A DNA stretch of 20,542 nucleotides from Collinsella sp. (GTDB taxonomy: Bacteria; Actinomycetota; Coriobacteriia; Coriobacteriales; Coriobacteriaceae): assembly GCA_031294825.1 (NCBI GenBank), contig JAUMPM010000062.1, positions 1-20,542 of the forward strand, in the 5' to 3' direction. Under the pieces are notes generated by a model that searched no databases, was not told the origin of the DNA, and saw nothing but the letters and a program-made list of their open reading frames with translations. Within the stretch, counting starts at the first letter, position 1. Each line of letters opens with the position of its first letter. Made by a program: the position numbers and the translations under genes. This document shows, in pieces, positions 1-7,677 of the stretch.

Positions 1-23
1 ATATTCAATATGTTATATCCAAT

Positions 24-110
24 CGGTGAACGGTTACAAACTTATTGTACTGCTCGGAAAAAATAGCCTTTAGCTGGGAAAACATTATATTAATCAACTA
101 CCGTTCACCG
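24..110. promoter_or_regulatory. Inverted pair of the shared CGGTGAACGGT element
   Basis: CGGTGAACGGT is read on the plus strand at 24-34 and again on the minus strand at 100-110 (ACCGTTCACCG), with AT-rich DNA between. The same 11-mer recurs in front of the other PTS modules, where it is a tandem with 21-bp spacing rather than an inverted pair. The second copy ends 17 nt before a candidate -35 box of the EIICB gene. The binding protein is unknown; a shared activator is an inference. Confidence 0.5.
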
Positions 111-127
111 AATAAGTATTTGAATTC

Positions 128-156
128 TTGACATATCGACAAAGCGGAAAAAGAAT
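128..156 (+). promoter_or_regulatory. Candidate promoter of the orphan EIICB gene
   Basis: A perfect TTGACA lies at 128-133, with a weak -10 (AAGAAT, 151-156) at 17-bp spacing. It sits downstream of the CGGTGAACGGT copy at 100-110 and upstream of the palindrome at 203-226. The -10 is poor, so an activator may be needed. Confidence 0.35.
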
Positions 157-202
157 TGGTTATGACAAATCGCGCAAATGATATTACATTTCGCACAAGA
201 AC

Positions 203-226
203 GTATTCACTTACATAAGTGGATAC
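203..226. promoter_or_regulatory. Palindromic operator candidate in the EIICB leader
   Basis: Arms of 11 bp (GTATTCACTTA at 203-213 and TAAGTGGATAC at 216-226) form an inverted repeat around CA with one mismatch. It lies between the candidate promoter and the start codon at 295, a typical repressor position. It does not resemble the operators of the three LacI modules, so a different regulator, not in this window, is likely. AGTGGATACA recurs just after the gene stop near 1988. Confidence 0.4.
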
Positions 227-294
227 AAACGGGGACGACGACGGTTGAGTCCGGATAAATCGTTGTGTGCCCGGGAATCATGAAAGGATGTGTT

Positions 295-1989
295 ATGGAC
301 GCTGTCGTCAAATTCCTTGAAAAACACCAGCCTCTCTTCGACAAAATCTCGAGGAACATTTATCTAGTGGCGATTAAGGATGGCTTTCTCTCGAATATGC
401 CAATTGTGCTGTTCTCGAGCCTGTTCCTTCTTCTTTCGACGCTCCCTGCCTATGTAGGCATCACGCTTCCGTCTGAGGTGCTGGATTTCTTCAATAAAAT
501 CTATGCATATACCATGGGACTTCTTGGCATTATGGTGGCCGGCACCACGGCGAGCTCACTTGCCATGTCGATGAACCGTCGCATGCCTTCGGGTAAATCT
601 CTCAACCCCACCTCGTGCATGGTTTGTGCCATGTGCGGCATGCTCTTGCTATCGGTGACGAACGATGTTGTCTCGATTGGCGGAGCAGATACATCTGTTT
701 TTGAAACCGGCTATATGGGAACCAAGGGTTTTCTCGCTGCGTTCGTAGCCGCATTCTTGACCGTTAATATCTATAAGGTGTGCATTAGCCATAATGTGAC
801 GATCAAGCTTCCCAAAGAGGTCCCTGGCTCTATTGCGCAGAGTTTTCGCGATATCTTTGCATTTGGGTTTTCGATCCTTGCGTGCGCTTTTATCGATCTT
901 GCGAGCCGCAAGCTGCTTGCTGTGCCGTTCGCCAATTTGGTATCCGCTCTCATCTCGCCGCTGTTCTCCGCGGTCGACACCTATCCTGGCATGGCGCTTA
1001 TCGAAGGCGCGGTCGCGCTTTTCCAATTTATGGGTATCCACGGTGCTTCGGTTGTCATGAGTCCGATTAATGCTGCGCTCTACGGCAATACCGTTACCAA
1101 TCTTGAGGTTTTCCAAGCAGGTGGACACCCGTCAATTGCTCTCACGCAGGACTTTACAAGCTTCATCGGCGGTCTGGGCGGTTCTGGCTGCACGTTCATC
1201 GTTCCTATTATCCTGATCATGTTTATGCGCTCCAAGCAGCTTAAAGCCATGGGCAAGGCATCGATTATCCCGGTGATTTTTGGAGTTAACGAGCCCGTTA
1301 TCTTCGGTATGCCGATTGTTCTCAATCCCTATATGTTCGTGCCCTTCCTAGTGGCTCCTATGGTCAACGCCATTATCGGTAAATTTTTCATTGGCGTCAT
1401 TGGAATGAACGCCCCCATGTACACCATGCCGTGGGCGCTTCCCGGCCCAATTGGTGCGTTCCTCACCACAGGTCTCGATCTGCGTTCTCTCGTATTGATG
1501 GCAGTGCTGTTGGTCGTTGACTTTGTGATTTACTATCCGTTCTGCAAGGCGTATGACCATCAGCTTTGTTTGGAAGAGTCTGCAAAGGAGACTGCAGGAA
1601 CCTCGGATGCAGATGCTATTGCCGCACAGGAAAATGTCGCAAAAGCTCTCGAGGCGGTAAAGGACAAGGCGGAGCAGATCCGCGTGCTTGTGCTTTGCCA
1701 GGGTGCCGGCACTTCGACTCTCTTGGCAAATGCTCTTCGCGAAGGTGCCGCTGCTAAGGGTATCGATCTGGTTTCTCAGTCCGGTGCGTACGGAAGCCAC
1801 TATGAGACGATGGATCAGTACAACGTGATTGTTCTGGCGCCCCAGGCACGCATGTACTATGACGCTATGAAGGCCGATACCGATCGCCTTGGAATTAAAC
1901 TGCTCACCACAAGGGGCAAGGAGTATATCGACCTTACCAACGATCCCGAAGGTGCAATTGACTGGATCGTTCAGGAGCTGGCCAAATAG
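295..1989 (+). CDS. PTS lactose/cellobiose-type EIICB permease (orphan)
   Basis: This is an integral membrane permease that imports a beta-glycoside and phosphorylates it at C6. The N-terminal IIC domain (about residues 1-420) has the family's substrate-site His and Glu: H249 in GIHG and E333 in NEP. A short charged linker (about 425-460) leads to a IIB domain with the phosphocysteine C468 in VLCQGAGTS. The length of 564 aa is normal for LacE-type fusions. The start at 295 is preferred over a GTG at 265 because GAAAGGA lies 6 nt upstream and the protein then begins MDAVVKFLEK like its paralogue at 5624-7402. No GH1, IIA or regulator is adjacent; the IIA at 18761 is the likely phosphate donor. 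GC is visibly lower than in the other three EIICB genes, with many A/T-ending codons, suggesting a separate origin. Substrate is unknown. Confidence 0.93.
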   Translation: MDAVVKFLEKHQPLFDKISRNIYLVAIKDGFLSNMPIVLFSSLFLLLSTLPAYVGITLPSEVLDFFNKIYAYTMGLLGIMVAGTTASSLAMSMNRRMPSGKSLNPTSCMVCAMCGMLLLSVTNDVVSIGGADTSVFETGYMGTKGFLAAFVAAFLTVNIYKVCISHNVTIKLPKEVPGSIAQSFRDIFAFGFSILACAFIDLASRKLLAVPFANLVSALISPLFSAVDTYPGMALIEGAVALFQFMGIHGASVVMSPINAALYGNTVTNLEVFQAGGHPSIALTQDFTSFIGGLGGSGCTFIVPIILIMFMRSKQLKAMGKASIIPVIFGVNEPVIFGMPIVLNPYMFVPFLVAPMVNAIIGKFFIGVIGMNAPMYTMPWALPGPIGAFLTTGLDLRSLVLMAVLLVVDFVIYYPFCKAYDHQLCLEESAKETAGTSDADAIAAQENVAKALEAVKDKAEQIRVLVLCQGAGTSTLLANALREGAAAKGIDLVSQSGAYGSHYETMDQYNVIVLAPQARMYYDAMKADTDRLGIKLLTTRGKEYIDLTNDPEGAIDWIVQELAK

Positions 1990-2025
1990 TGGATACACTT
2001 CGTCGTTGATTCGTCGGTGTATAGT

Positions 2026-2064
2026 ACGGCCCCGCAGCTTATTGAGCTGCGGGGCCGTATTTCG
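2026..2064 (+). terminator. Rho-independent terminator after EIICB
   Basis: A perfect 14-bp stem (ACGGCCCCGCAGCT at 2026-2039 with its complement at 2045-2058) around a 5-nt loop is followed by a short T-rich run (ATTTCGTT). It lies 37 nt after the EIICB stop codon. Confidence 0.85.
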
Positions 2065-2103
2065 TTGAGTATCTAATTGAGACAATGAGCGCAACCGTCG
2101 TGA

Positions 2104-2533
2104 GGTCGCATTGGCGCTCTCCGAGTCACCGACAAGCTGCCTTCCATCTATGTGACCAATTCGCTTTCGGTCTTTAACCTGCTCGAGGCGCGCGAGGGCT
2201 GCGACCTGTGCCTCGTGGGCGGTATGTACCGTCGCCGCACTGCCGCTTTTGTGGGGCCAACGGCCGAGGATGCCCTGCGTGCGCTGGGCATCGACGCGGC
2301 GTTTATCGGTGCCAACGGCATCTTGGACGGTGACATATCTACGTCCAACATGGACGAGGGCCGTATCCAGCAGCTCGCCTTTAGCAAGGCCGATGCGCGC
2401 TATCTGATTGCCGACTCCAGCAGGATCGGCAGGCGATACTTCTGCCCCCCCTGCCGGCGCAGGGGTACCGCTTTACAATGACGCGCAAATAACTTTGAGC
2501 AACAAGGATGAGGCTATTCTGAGATATGACTAG
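2104..2533 (+). pseudogene. 5'-truncated, frameshifted DeoR-family regulator remnant
   Basis: The frame from 2104 encodes the sensor half of a DeoR-family sugar regulator: IYVTNSLSVF, DLCLVGGMYRRRTAAFVGP, then FIGANGI and RYLIADSSRIGRR. The DNA-binding winged helix and the first part of the sensor domain are missing; a stop at 2101 closes the frame upstream. After the C7 run at 2445-2451 this frame drifts and stops at 2481. The +1 frame instead continues with a plausible family tail (VPLYNDAQITLSNKDEAI) to a TAG at 2531-2533. That stop interlocks in a CTAG with the stop of the convergent fic gene. The gene is therefore broken twice. GC is high, unlike the flanking EIICB and fic genes. Confidence 0.7.
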
Positions 2534-3762
2534 ACTCCGTATTTCGTCTTTATGTCCCTTGAGAATGAATCATAGTCTTCATAGAGTCCCTCTTTGCTTT
2601 CATCCTCGGCGTGGTTTACACGTTCAAGGAGCTTATCCTTTGGAGCCTCTTTTGTTATTGCGGCCTCGCCATCGGGTATTGTGGATTGCAAGAATAGTTC
2701 TAGAGCATGGACGTCTTTGAGTATGTAGCCCGTCGAACGGCCCGCTCCTGTTTTTTCGATTGCGCTGCAACTAACAAGCTGACCGAGGGTTCGTTTAACG
2801 GTTACCTCGCTGATATCGGGGCAGTTGGACCGGATGTCGGATTTCTTAATGACGCCGGGTCTCTGTTGAAATAGAACAGCGATGCGCGCTTGCTTCGACA
2901 TGGGACGAGTGCTTGATTCAATTAAGGTACGCTGCTCGAGCTGTCGGTAGGCGGCTAGGGTTGTTCCGAGCATGAAACGGATAAAAGGTGCTTCGGTGTT
3001 TTGATTTTCATTCCATCCAGTGGAGCTTGCGGCGAGGGCGTTGTAGTAAAGCGCTTTATTGTCTTCAATAAGTCGTTCGATGCTGATGTAACGCGCAACG
3101 TCGTATCCAGTCTTTTCGAGCAGCAGCGTTGTAAGGAGCCGGCTCATCCTGCCATTGCCATCGTTGAAGGGATGAATGCTGACAAAATCGAAGATAAAGC
3201 GGAGCGATATAAGGAGGGGATCGCAAACTTGGCGAGATAAAGCATCGTTGAGGGACTGGCAGGCTTCTTTAATAAGTCCCGGGGTTGCTAGAGCCGAGGG
3301 GGGCCTAAAGCGCACAAATCGATTGCCTTGATCGTCGATGGAGATGATTTCGTTATCGCTATCTTTCCAATGGCCTCCATACGAGATTGCCGTGTGCGCC
3401 ATGAGGTCACGATGCAATTGCAGAATGACCGATGGCGTTACGGGAATGGAATCGTGTTGCTCGTGAATAAGCGACAGCGCATCTCGGTATCCAGCGATTT
3501 CTTCCTCTGCGCGGGAGCTTGGCTTGGCGGAATACGCCATGATTGCTTTGAGTCTTTTTTGGGTGGTAACAATTCCTTCAAGTCCGTTGGAGGATTGGGT
3601 GCTTTGGATCTTAGCTTCCTCCATAAGTGACGACAGAAGTTCGGGTTTGACTTGACTCAGAGCAAGCTGTCGGCCTTTATGCTCGCGTATCGAGAGGAGG
3701 AGGTTGGTGATTGGAGTTGCTTCGAGTTCCGCTGGGACTGTGGTGTAATCGAACTGGCGCAT
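2530..3762 (-). CDS. Fic family protein adenylyltransferase with C-terminal winged helix
   Basis: Fic enzymes usually transfer AMP from ATP to a hydroxyl side chain of a target protein. The canonical active site HPFNDGNGRMSR is intact at residues 197-208: H197 is catalytic, and the GNGR anion nest and R208 bind ATP phosphates. An N-terminal inhibitory helix is present as SNGLEG (58-63), matching the (S/T)xxxE(G/N) rule, so E62 should restrain activity. This is the self-inhibited class, which needs no separate antitoxin. Residues of about 288-348 look like a winged helix, as in other 370-410 aa Fic proteins; the last 60 residues are acidic and charged. AAAGGAG lies 4 nt before the start. Its extended -10 sits in a large palindrome, suggesting autoregulation. 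GC is lower than the PTS modules, consistent with acquisition. The target is unknown. Confidence 0.92.
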   Translation of the reverse strand: MRQFDYTTVPAELEATPITNLLLSIREHKGRQLALSQVKPELLSSLMEEAKIQSTQSSNGLEGIVTTQKRLKAIMAYSAKPSSRAEEEIAGYRDALSLIHEQHDSIPVTPSVILQLHRDLMAHTAISYGGHWKDSDNEIISIDDQGNRFVRFRPPSALATPGLIKEACQSLNDALSRQVCDPLLISLRFIFDFVSIHPFNDGNGRMSRLLTTLLLEKTGYDVARYISIERLIEDNKALYYNALAASSTGWNENQNTEAPFIRFMLGTTLAAYRQLEQRTLIESSTRPMSKQARIAVLFQQRPGVIKKSDIRSNCPDISEVTVKRTLGQLVSCSAIEKTGAGRSTGYILKDVHALELFLQSTIPDGEAAITKEAPKDKLLERVNHAEDESKEGLYEDYDSFSRDIKTKYGV

Positions 3763-3770
3763 GCGGCTCC

Positions 3771-3845
3771 TTTCGGTATCACGAACATACTTTCGATATC
3801 ATAATACCATTAAATGATACCGAAAGTATGTTCGTGATACCGAAA
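3771..3845. promoter_or_regulatory. 75-bp palindromic operator/promoter of the fic gene
   Basis: The 32-bp arms at 3771-3802 and 3814-3845 are complementary with one mismatch, around an 11-nt centre. The arms contain four copies of one 11-mer: TTTCGGTATCA at 3771, TTTCGATATCA at 3791, and its reverse complement TGATACCGAAA at 3815 and 3835. The two copies within each arm are 20 bp apart. On the minus strand the centre reads TGGTATTAT (3801-3809), an extended -10 for the fic gene, and the start-proximal arm touches its Shine-Dalgarno sequence. Only one arm would be transcribed, so a protein-binding operator is more likely than an RNA hairpin. The Fic C-terminal winged helix is the obvious candidate ligand, by inference. 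Confidence 0.65.
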
Positions 3846-3900
3846 ACTAGAAACCATGCTTCATAACTGCTTGGAAAGTTCGGATTTGACTATCTTATTG

Positions 3901-3955
3901 TCTTGATCTGTAACAGGTAGACAGTCGAAAGTGGGCTACGTGTTACAGATTGAGA
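3901..3955. repeat. 55-bp palindromic intergenic repeat, copy 1 (subtype B)
   Basis: The ends are TCTTGATCTGTAACA and TGTTACAGATTGAGA, complementary with two mismatches. The interior has GGTAGAC...GGGCTACG, which also pairs (GTAG/CTAC). It forms a tandem with copy 2, 80 bp start to start. Confidence 0.8.
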
Positions 3956-3980
3956 TCTTTTAGCCCTGGTTGCTCGTTCG

Positions 3981-4035
3981 TCTAAATCTATAACAGCTAG
4001 GGCCGAAAATCCCTGCTAGATGTTACAGATTGAGA
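3981..4035. repeat. 55-bp palindromic intergenic repeat, copy 2 (subtype A)
   Basis: The ends are TCTAAATCTATAACA and TGTTACAGATTGAGA. The interior carries GCTAGGG...CCCTGCTAG, with a second pairing segment. It is followed by CAAACGG, the same flank as after copy 5. The region 3846-4060 holds only these repeats and no gene. Confidence 0.8.
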
Positions 4036-4060
4036 CAAACGGCCCGCTCAGGTCCGAGCC

Positions 4061-4103
4061 AAAAAAAGCCGCATGCGAACCCGTGGAGGGATTCGCATGC
4101 GGC
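4061..4103 (-). terminator. Terminator of the module 1 GH1 gene
   Basis: On the minus strand a 12-bp stem (GCCGCATGCGAA and its complement, 4068-4079 with 4092-4103) is followed directly by seven T residues (A7 at 4061-4067). It lies just after the GH1 stop at 4127 and is a standard intrinsic terminator. Confidence 0.9.
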
Positions 4104-4126
4104 CGACAGGGGGTATGCGGCAAAAG

Positions 4127-5548
4127 TTAGGCCATGAGCAGGCCGGTCTCCGAGACGTTCTTGTACCAGTACGCGCTCGCCTTGGGATAGCGCTTCTGGG
4201 TCTCAAAGTCGATGTAGAACAGGCCATAGCGCTTGTTATAGCCGTTGGTCCAGGAGAACTGATCCTGCAGCGACCACACAAAGTAACCGTCGACGTTCAC
4301 GCCGCCGTCAATCGCCTTGAGGATCCATGCGAGATGCTGACGCATGTAGTCGATGCGAGGGGCGTCGTCGATAAAGCCGTCCTCGAAGTCGTCCTTATAG
4401 CCCATGCCGTTCTCGGTGATGTAGATCTTCTTGTAGTTGGGGTAATCGTTCTTAATGCGCAGCAGCAGGTCGTACAGGCCCTCGGGATAGATGATCCAGT
4501 CCCAATCGGTGGTGGGTACGCCTTCGCGCACGCATGACTCGCCCACGCCCTTGAGGAACCAGCGCGAGGAACCCTTGTCGCCGGTGCCATTGTGGTTGAT
4601 GTCGTTTTCGCCCTCGGCGGCACGCAGGAACTGGCACTTGTAGGTGTTGACGCCCAAGCAATCGTTGTAGGGGAGCGCGGCGGTCAGTGCGGCGATGTCC
4701 TCGTCGCGGACGTCGAGCTCGCCGCCGGCGATATGGGCCAGCTTGGTCGCAGCCTCCATGGTGTCGGCTGCATAGTGGCCGCGGAAGGTGGCGTCGAGTA
4801 CCCAGCGGTTGTTGATGACGTCGGCCATGCGAGCTGCCTCGCAGTCGGCGGCGTTGTTGGGATCGAGGGGATACTTGGGCTCCAGGTTCTGGACAATGCC
4901 GATCTCGCCCTCAAAGCCGCCCTCATGGAAGGCAACAACGGCCTTGGCGTGGGCCACCATCATGTTGTGCATGAGCTGGAAGGCCTTGTCCAGGCGATAC
5001 TTCTCGCCGTGCGGCCAGTTGCCGACGATAAAGCTTCCCTCGGCGGTCGCGGGAATCTCGTTAAAGGTGAACCAGTGCTTGACCTCGGTGAACTCGGCAA
5101 AGCAGAACTTGGCGTACTCGACAAAGGCGTCGATCGTCGTGCGCGTCAGGAAACCCTCGCCGCCGTTCTGGTAAAAGGCCTCAGGTGTATCAAAGTGATC
5201 GAGCGTGACATAGGGGATAACGCCGGCATTGTTGCAGGTGGCAAAGAGCTCGTGATAGAAGGAAACACCCTCGGGGTTAATCTCGCCAGTACCGTTGGGG
5301 AAGATGCGGCTCCAAGCGATGGAGACGCGGATACCGTTGATGCCGAAGCGCTGGCACAAGTCGATATCGACCGGGTACTTGTTGTAGAAATCGCTTGCGG
5401 GATCGGGGGAGAAGCGACCCTGAGCTGCCAGGAAATCGTCCCAGGGCACTTTGCCCTTGCCGTGCGTGCGGGTCTCGCCCTCAACCTGGTAAGCGGCGGT
5501 GGCGCCGCCAAACACAAAGCCGTCGGGGAACTGCATGGGGTTGGTCAT
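4127..5548 (-). CDS. GH1 6-phospho-beta-galactosidase/glucosidase (module 1)
   Basis: This cytoplasmic enzyme hydrolyses the 6-phospho-beta-glycosides delivered by the upstream EIICB. The 473-aa chain is one GH1 barrel. The acid/base is E164 in TFNEI and the nucleophile is E379 in YITENG. The pocket FSWTNGYNKRYG gives S432, W433, K439 and Y441. These match Ser428, Trp429, Lys435 and Tyr437 of lactococcal LacG at a constant offset of 4; NEI in place of the usual GH1 NEP is also LacG-like. By family knowledge, Trp at this position favours 6-phospho-galactosides, but glucoside activity cannot be excluded. It is second in an EIICB-GH1 operon with a 75-bp gap. AAAGGA lies 6 nt before the ATG. It is closely similar to the module 3 GH1. 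Confidence 0.93.
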   Translation of the reverse strand: MTNPMQFPDGFVFGGATAAYQVEGETRTHGKGKVPWDDFLAAQGRFSPDPASDFYNKYPVDIDLCQRFGINGIRVSIAWSRIFPNGTGEINPEGVSFYHELFATCNNAGVIPYVTLDHFDTPEAFYQNGGEGFLTRTTIDAFVEYAKFCFAEFTEVKHWFTFNEIPATAEGSFIVGNWPHGEKYRLDKAFQLMHNMMVAHAKAVVAFHEGGFEGEIGIVQNLEPKYPLDPNNAADCEAARMADVINNRWVLDATFRGHYAADTMEAATKLAHIAGGELDVRDEDIAALTAALPYNDCLGVNTYKCQFLRAAEGENDINHNGTGDKGSSRWFLKGVGESCVREGVPTTDWDWIIYPEGLYDLLLRIKNDYPNYKKIYITENGMGYKDDFEDGFIDDAPRIDYMRQHLAWILKAIDGGVNVDGYFVWSLQDQFSWTNGYNKRYGLFYIDFETQKRYPKASAYWYKNVSETGLLMA

Positions 5549-5584
5549 GAGTCATCCTTTCTGTGGGATACGAATAGGGAGAGA

Positions 5585-5607
5585 TGCCCGAACTGGGGAT
5601 CCGGGCA
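5585..5607 (-). other. Small hairpin between EIICB and GH1 (module 1)
   Basis: TGCCCG (5585-5590) pairs with CGGGCA (5602-5607) in the intercistronic gap, without a T-tract. It may stabilise mRNA or tune the ratio of the two products. Module 3 has a stronger hairpin at the same place. Confidence 0.4.
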
Positions 5608-5623
5608 CCAACAGAGGGAGGAA

Positions 5624-7402
5624 CTAGTCGAGGTTCTCGCGGAGCCACTTGATGGCGCCAGCGGGGTCGCGGGTGAGGTCGATATATTCCTTACCGCGGG
5701 GAGCGAGCAGCTTAATGCCCAGACGATCAGTGTCGGCCTTCATGTCGTTGTAGTAGCTACGAACCCGCGGGGCAAGTACGATAACGTCGTACTGATCCAT
5801 GATGGCAGTGTGCTGGCCATAGGCGCCTGCGGAGGAAGCGATGTTCTCTCCGGTCTGCGCAGCACCTTCCTTGATGGCGTTGGCGAGCATGGCAGAGGTG
5901 CCGGCGCCGGCGCACAGGACGAGGACCTTCAGGCCGTCGACATCCTTCTTAGCGGATGCGTCGGCGGCGGGCTCGGACTGATCGGCGACAGGCTCGCTGT
6001 CGGCGGCAGCGGCGGTCGGCTCGACGGCAGCGGCGGTCTGCTCGGCAGCGGGCGCAGAGGTGCTGGCGGCGATGGTGGCGGCACCATCGGACTCGAGACC
6101 CAGCTCGGCGGCGCGCTCGGCCTCCTGGTCGCAGAGCAGCTTATCGTATGCCTTCAAGAACGGCAGGTAGATGATGGCGTCCAGCAAGATGATGATCGCG
6201 ACAAATACCAGGGCAATAAGCTGGAAGTTCGTGGTGATGAAAATGCCGATGGGGGCGGGGGTGGCCCAAGGCACCACGAAGGAGAAGCCGTTCATGCCCA
6301 CGTTGTCGATAAAGAACTTGGCAACGCTTACGTTGACGCAGCCGGCGGCAACAAAGGGGATGAGCATGTAGGGGTTAAGGATCATCGGCGCGCCAAAGAG
6401 CAGCGGTTCGTTGACGGCGAAGGCAACAGGAACAATCGAGGCTTTACCGACGGCTTTGAGCTGCTTGGACTTCATAAAGAGAATCAGCAGAAGCGGCACG
6501 ATGAACGTGGCGCCGGTGCCGCCGAACTCACCCACGAGCGACATGTTAAAGGTGAGGGAGTGGGCGGGGTGGCCACCGGCCAGCAGAACCTGCAGGTTCT
6601 CGGCCTGGTTGGCAAGACGGATGGGGTCGATGCCCGGCTGGACGATCGAGGGGCCGTGGACGCCGATGAACCAGAAGAACGCGGTGGCTGCCTGGATAAG
6701 GATAAGGCCAGGATAGGTTTCTGCAGCGGTAAAGAGCGGGGAGAGCAGTTTGATAAGCAGCTCGGAGAACGGAACGCCCATGAGGTTGCGCACGACGACA
6801 TCGATAATGCCGCAGATGATGACGGCGCCGCCAAAGGGGATGATGTCGCGGAAGTTCTGAGCGATGGCGCCCGGAACCTCCTTGGGCAGCTTAATGGTCA
6901 GATCGCGCGAGACGCAGAATTTATAGACCCACACGGTAATGAACGCGGCGATATAGGCCGAGAACAGACCGCGCGTGCCCATGCTGGTGCAATCGAAGAC
7001 CGAAAGCTCGGAGCCGTTGAACTTGGTGCTGAACTGCGTAACAGCGAGCAGCAGCATGCTGCACTGGGCAGCAACCATAGTGGAGCCGTCGTTGAGCACC
7101 TTGCCGGCGGGCATACGACGGTTCATGGACGCCGTGAAGTTCTTAGCGGTGGTGCCGGCAACCATGATGCCCATGACACCCATGGTGAAGTTGTAGAGCT
7201 TGTTGCACCAGTCGATGAGCGGCTGGGGCAGCGTGATGCCGACCACGCCGGGAAGCGTGGCGATCAGCAGAAAGATCGAAGAGGTGAGGACGATGGGCAT
7301 GCACCCAAGGAAACCGTCCTTGATGGCCTGGAGGTAGATGTTCCTCGAGATCTTCTCAAAGAACGGTTGATGCTTTTCGAGCATCTTTACGATGGCGTCC
7401 AT
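5624..7402 (-). CDS. PTS lactose/cellobiose-type EIICB permease (module 1)
   Basis: This membrane transporter couples import of a beta-glycoside to its phosphorylation. The IIC domain spans about residues 1-425, with H249 (GVHG) and E332 (NEP) at the sugar site. A long Ala/Pro/Glu-rich linker runs over about 430-490. The IIB domain carries phosphocysteine C497 in VLCAGAGTS, with the shared IIB block IMDQYDVIVLAP and MKADTDRLGIKLL. At 592 aa it is slightly longer than typical LacE because of the linker. AAAGGAG lies 4 nt before the ATG. It is the first gene of the leftward operon with the GH1 gene and is divergent from the LacI gene at 7678. It should be repressed through the operators at 7504-7548. 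No IIA is nearby; the IIA at 18761 would serve it. Confidence 0.94.
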   Translation of the reverse strand: MDAIVKMLEKHQPFFEKISRNIYLQAIKDGFLGCMPIVLTSSIFLLIATLPGVVGITLPQPLIDWCNKLYNFTMGVMGIMVAGTTAKNFTASMNRRMPAGKVLNDGSTMVAAQCSMLLLAVTQFSTKFNGSELSVFDCTSMGTRGLFSAYIAAFITVWVYKFCVSRDLTIKLPKEVPGAIAQNFRDIIPFGGAVIICGIIDVVVRNLMGVPFSELLIKLLSPLFTAAETYPGLILIQAATAFFWFIGVHGPSIVQPGIDPIRLANQAENLQVLLAGGHPAHSLTFNMSLVGEFGGTGATFIVPLLLILFMKSKQLKAVGKASIVPVAFAVNEPLLFGAPMILNPYMLIPFVAAGCVNVSVAKFFIDNVGMNGFSFVVPWATPAPIGIFITTNFQLIALVFVAIIILLDAIIYLPFLKAYDKLLCDQEAERAAELGLESDGAATIAASTSAPAAEQTAAAVEPTAAAADSEPVADQSEPAADASAKKDVDGLKVLVLCAGAGTSAMLANAIKEGAAQTGENIASSAGAYGQHTAIMDQYDVIVLAPRVRSYYNDMKADTDRLGIKLLAPRGKEYIDLTRDPAGAIKWLRENLD

Positions 7403-7478
7403 AAAGCTCCTTTGCTACTTGATGCGCGATGCATGTGGATGGAACTGGTCGTCGATGGATGGTCAGGACTGCCCGGAA

Positions 7479-7499
7479 GCCTTCCTGCTTAAGGAAGGC
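7479..7499. other. Leader hairpin upstream of module 1 EIICB
   Basis: GCCTTCC (7479-7485) and GGAAGGC (7493-7499) form a 7-bp stem with a 7-nt loop, between the operators and the EIICB start. No T-tract follows on either strand, so it is not a terminator. It may stabilise the transcript end. Confidence 0.4.
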
Positions 7500-7503
7500 A
7501 TTG

Positions 7504-7548
7504 CGAAATGACAACGTTGTCATTTCGTTAATGACAACGTAAGACATT
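7504..7548. promoter_or_regulatory. Tandem LacI-type operators of module 1
   Basis: 7504-7527 is a perfect 24-bp palindrome with core TGACAACGTTGTCA and the central CG typical of LacI-family sites. A second site follows, TGACAACGTAAGACA (7532-7546), whose left half is exact and right half is displaced by one base; the centres are 23 bp apart. They lie about 100 bp upstream of the EIICB start. The divergent LacI protein (7678-8688) is the expected ligand. Confidence 0.75.
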
Positions 7549-7572
7549 TTTGGAAGAGCAACAAGGATATAC

Positions 7573-7604
7573 GGGTGAGCGGTCGATATTGTTCGGTAAA
7601 CGGT
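7573..7604 (+). promoter_or_regulatory. Tandem CGGTGAACGGT-like elements, module 1
   Basis: GGGTGAGCGGT (7573-7583) and CGGTAAACGGT (7594-7604) are 21 bp apart, start to start. TTGATT at 7604-7609, a possible -35 of the LacI gene, abuts the second copy. The same tandem with identical spacing occurs in modules 2 and 3 and before the IIA gene. This suggests a shared regulator acting on one or both divergent promoters. Confidence 0.55.
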
Positions 7605-7677
7605 TGATTTATCAGTCAGGCAGGTAGTGTATGCTAGAACACAAAAAACAAGCGATAGAGAACCGAGTGGAGAAGCA

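Noticed and set aside
3901..4035. Repeats read as a small CRISPR array
   Set aside because: Only two units, of different subtypes, 80 bp apart, each internally palindromic; no cas genes and other single copies elsewhere.
4592..7492. A 966-codon open frame on the plus strand opposite module 1 GH1 and EIICB
   Set aside because: It is antisense to two clear genes, is rich in Gly/Val/Asp/Glu as expected from GC-rich codon bias read backwards, and has no domain or ribosome-binding site.
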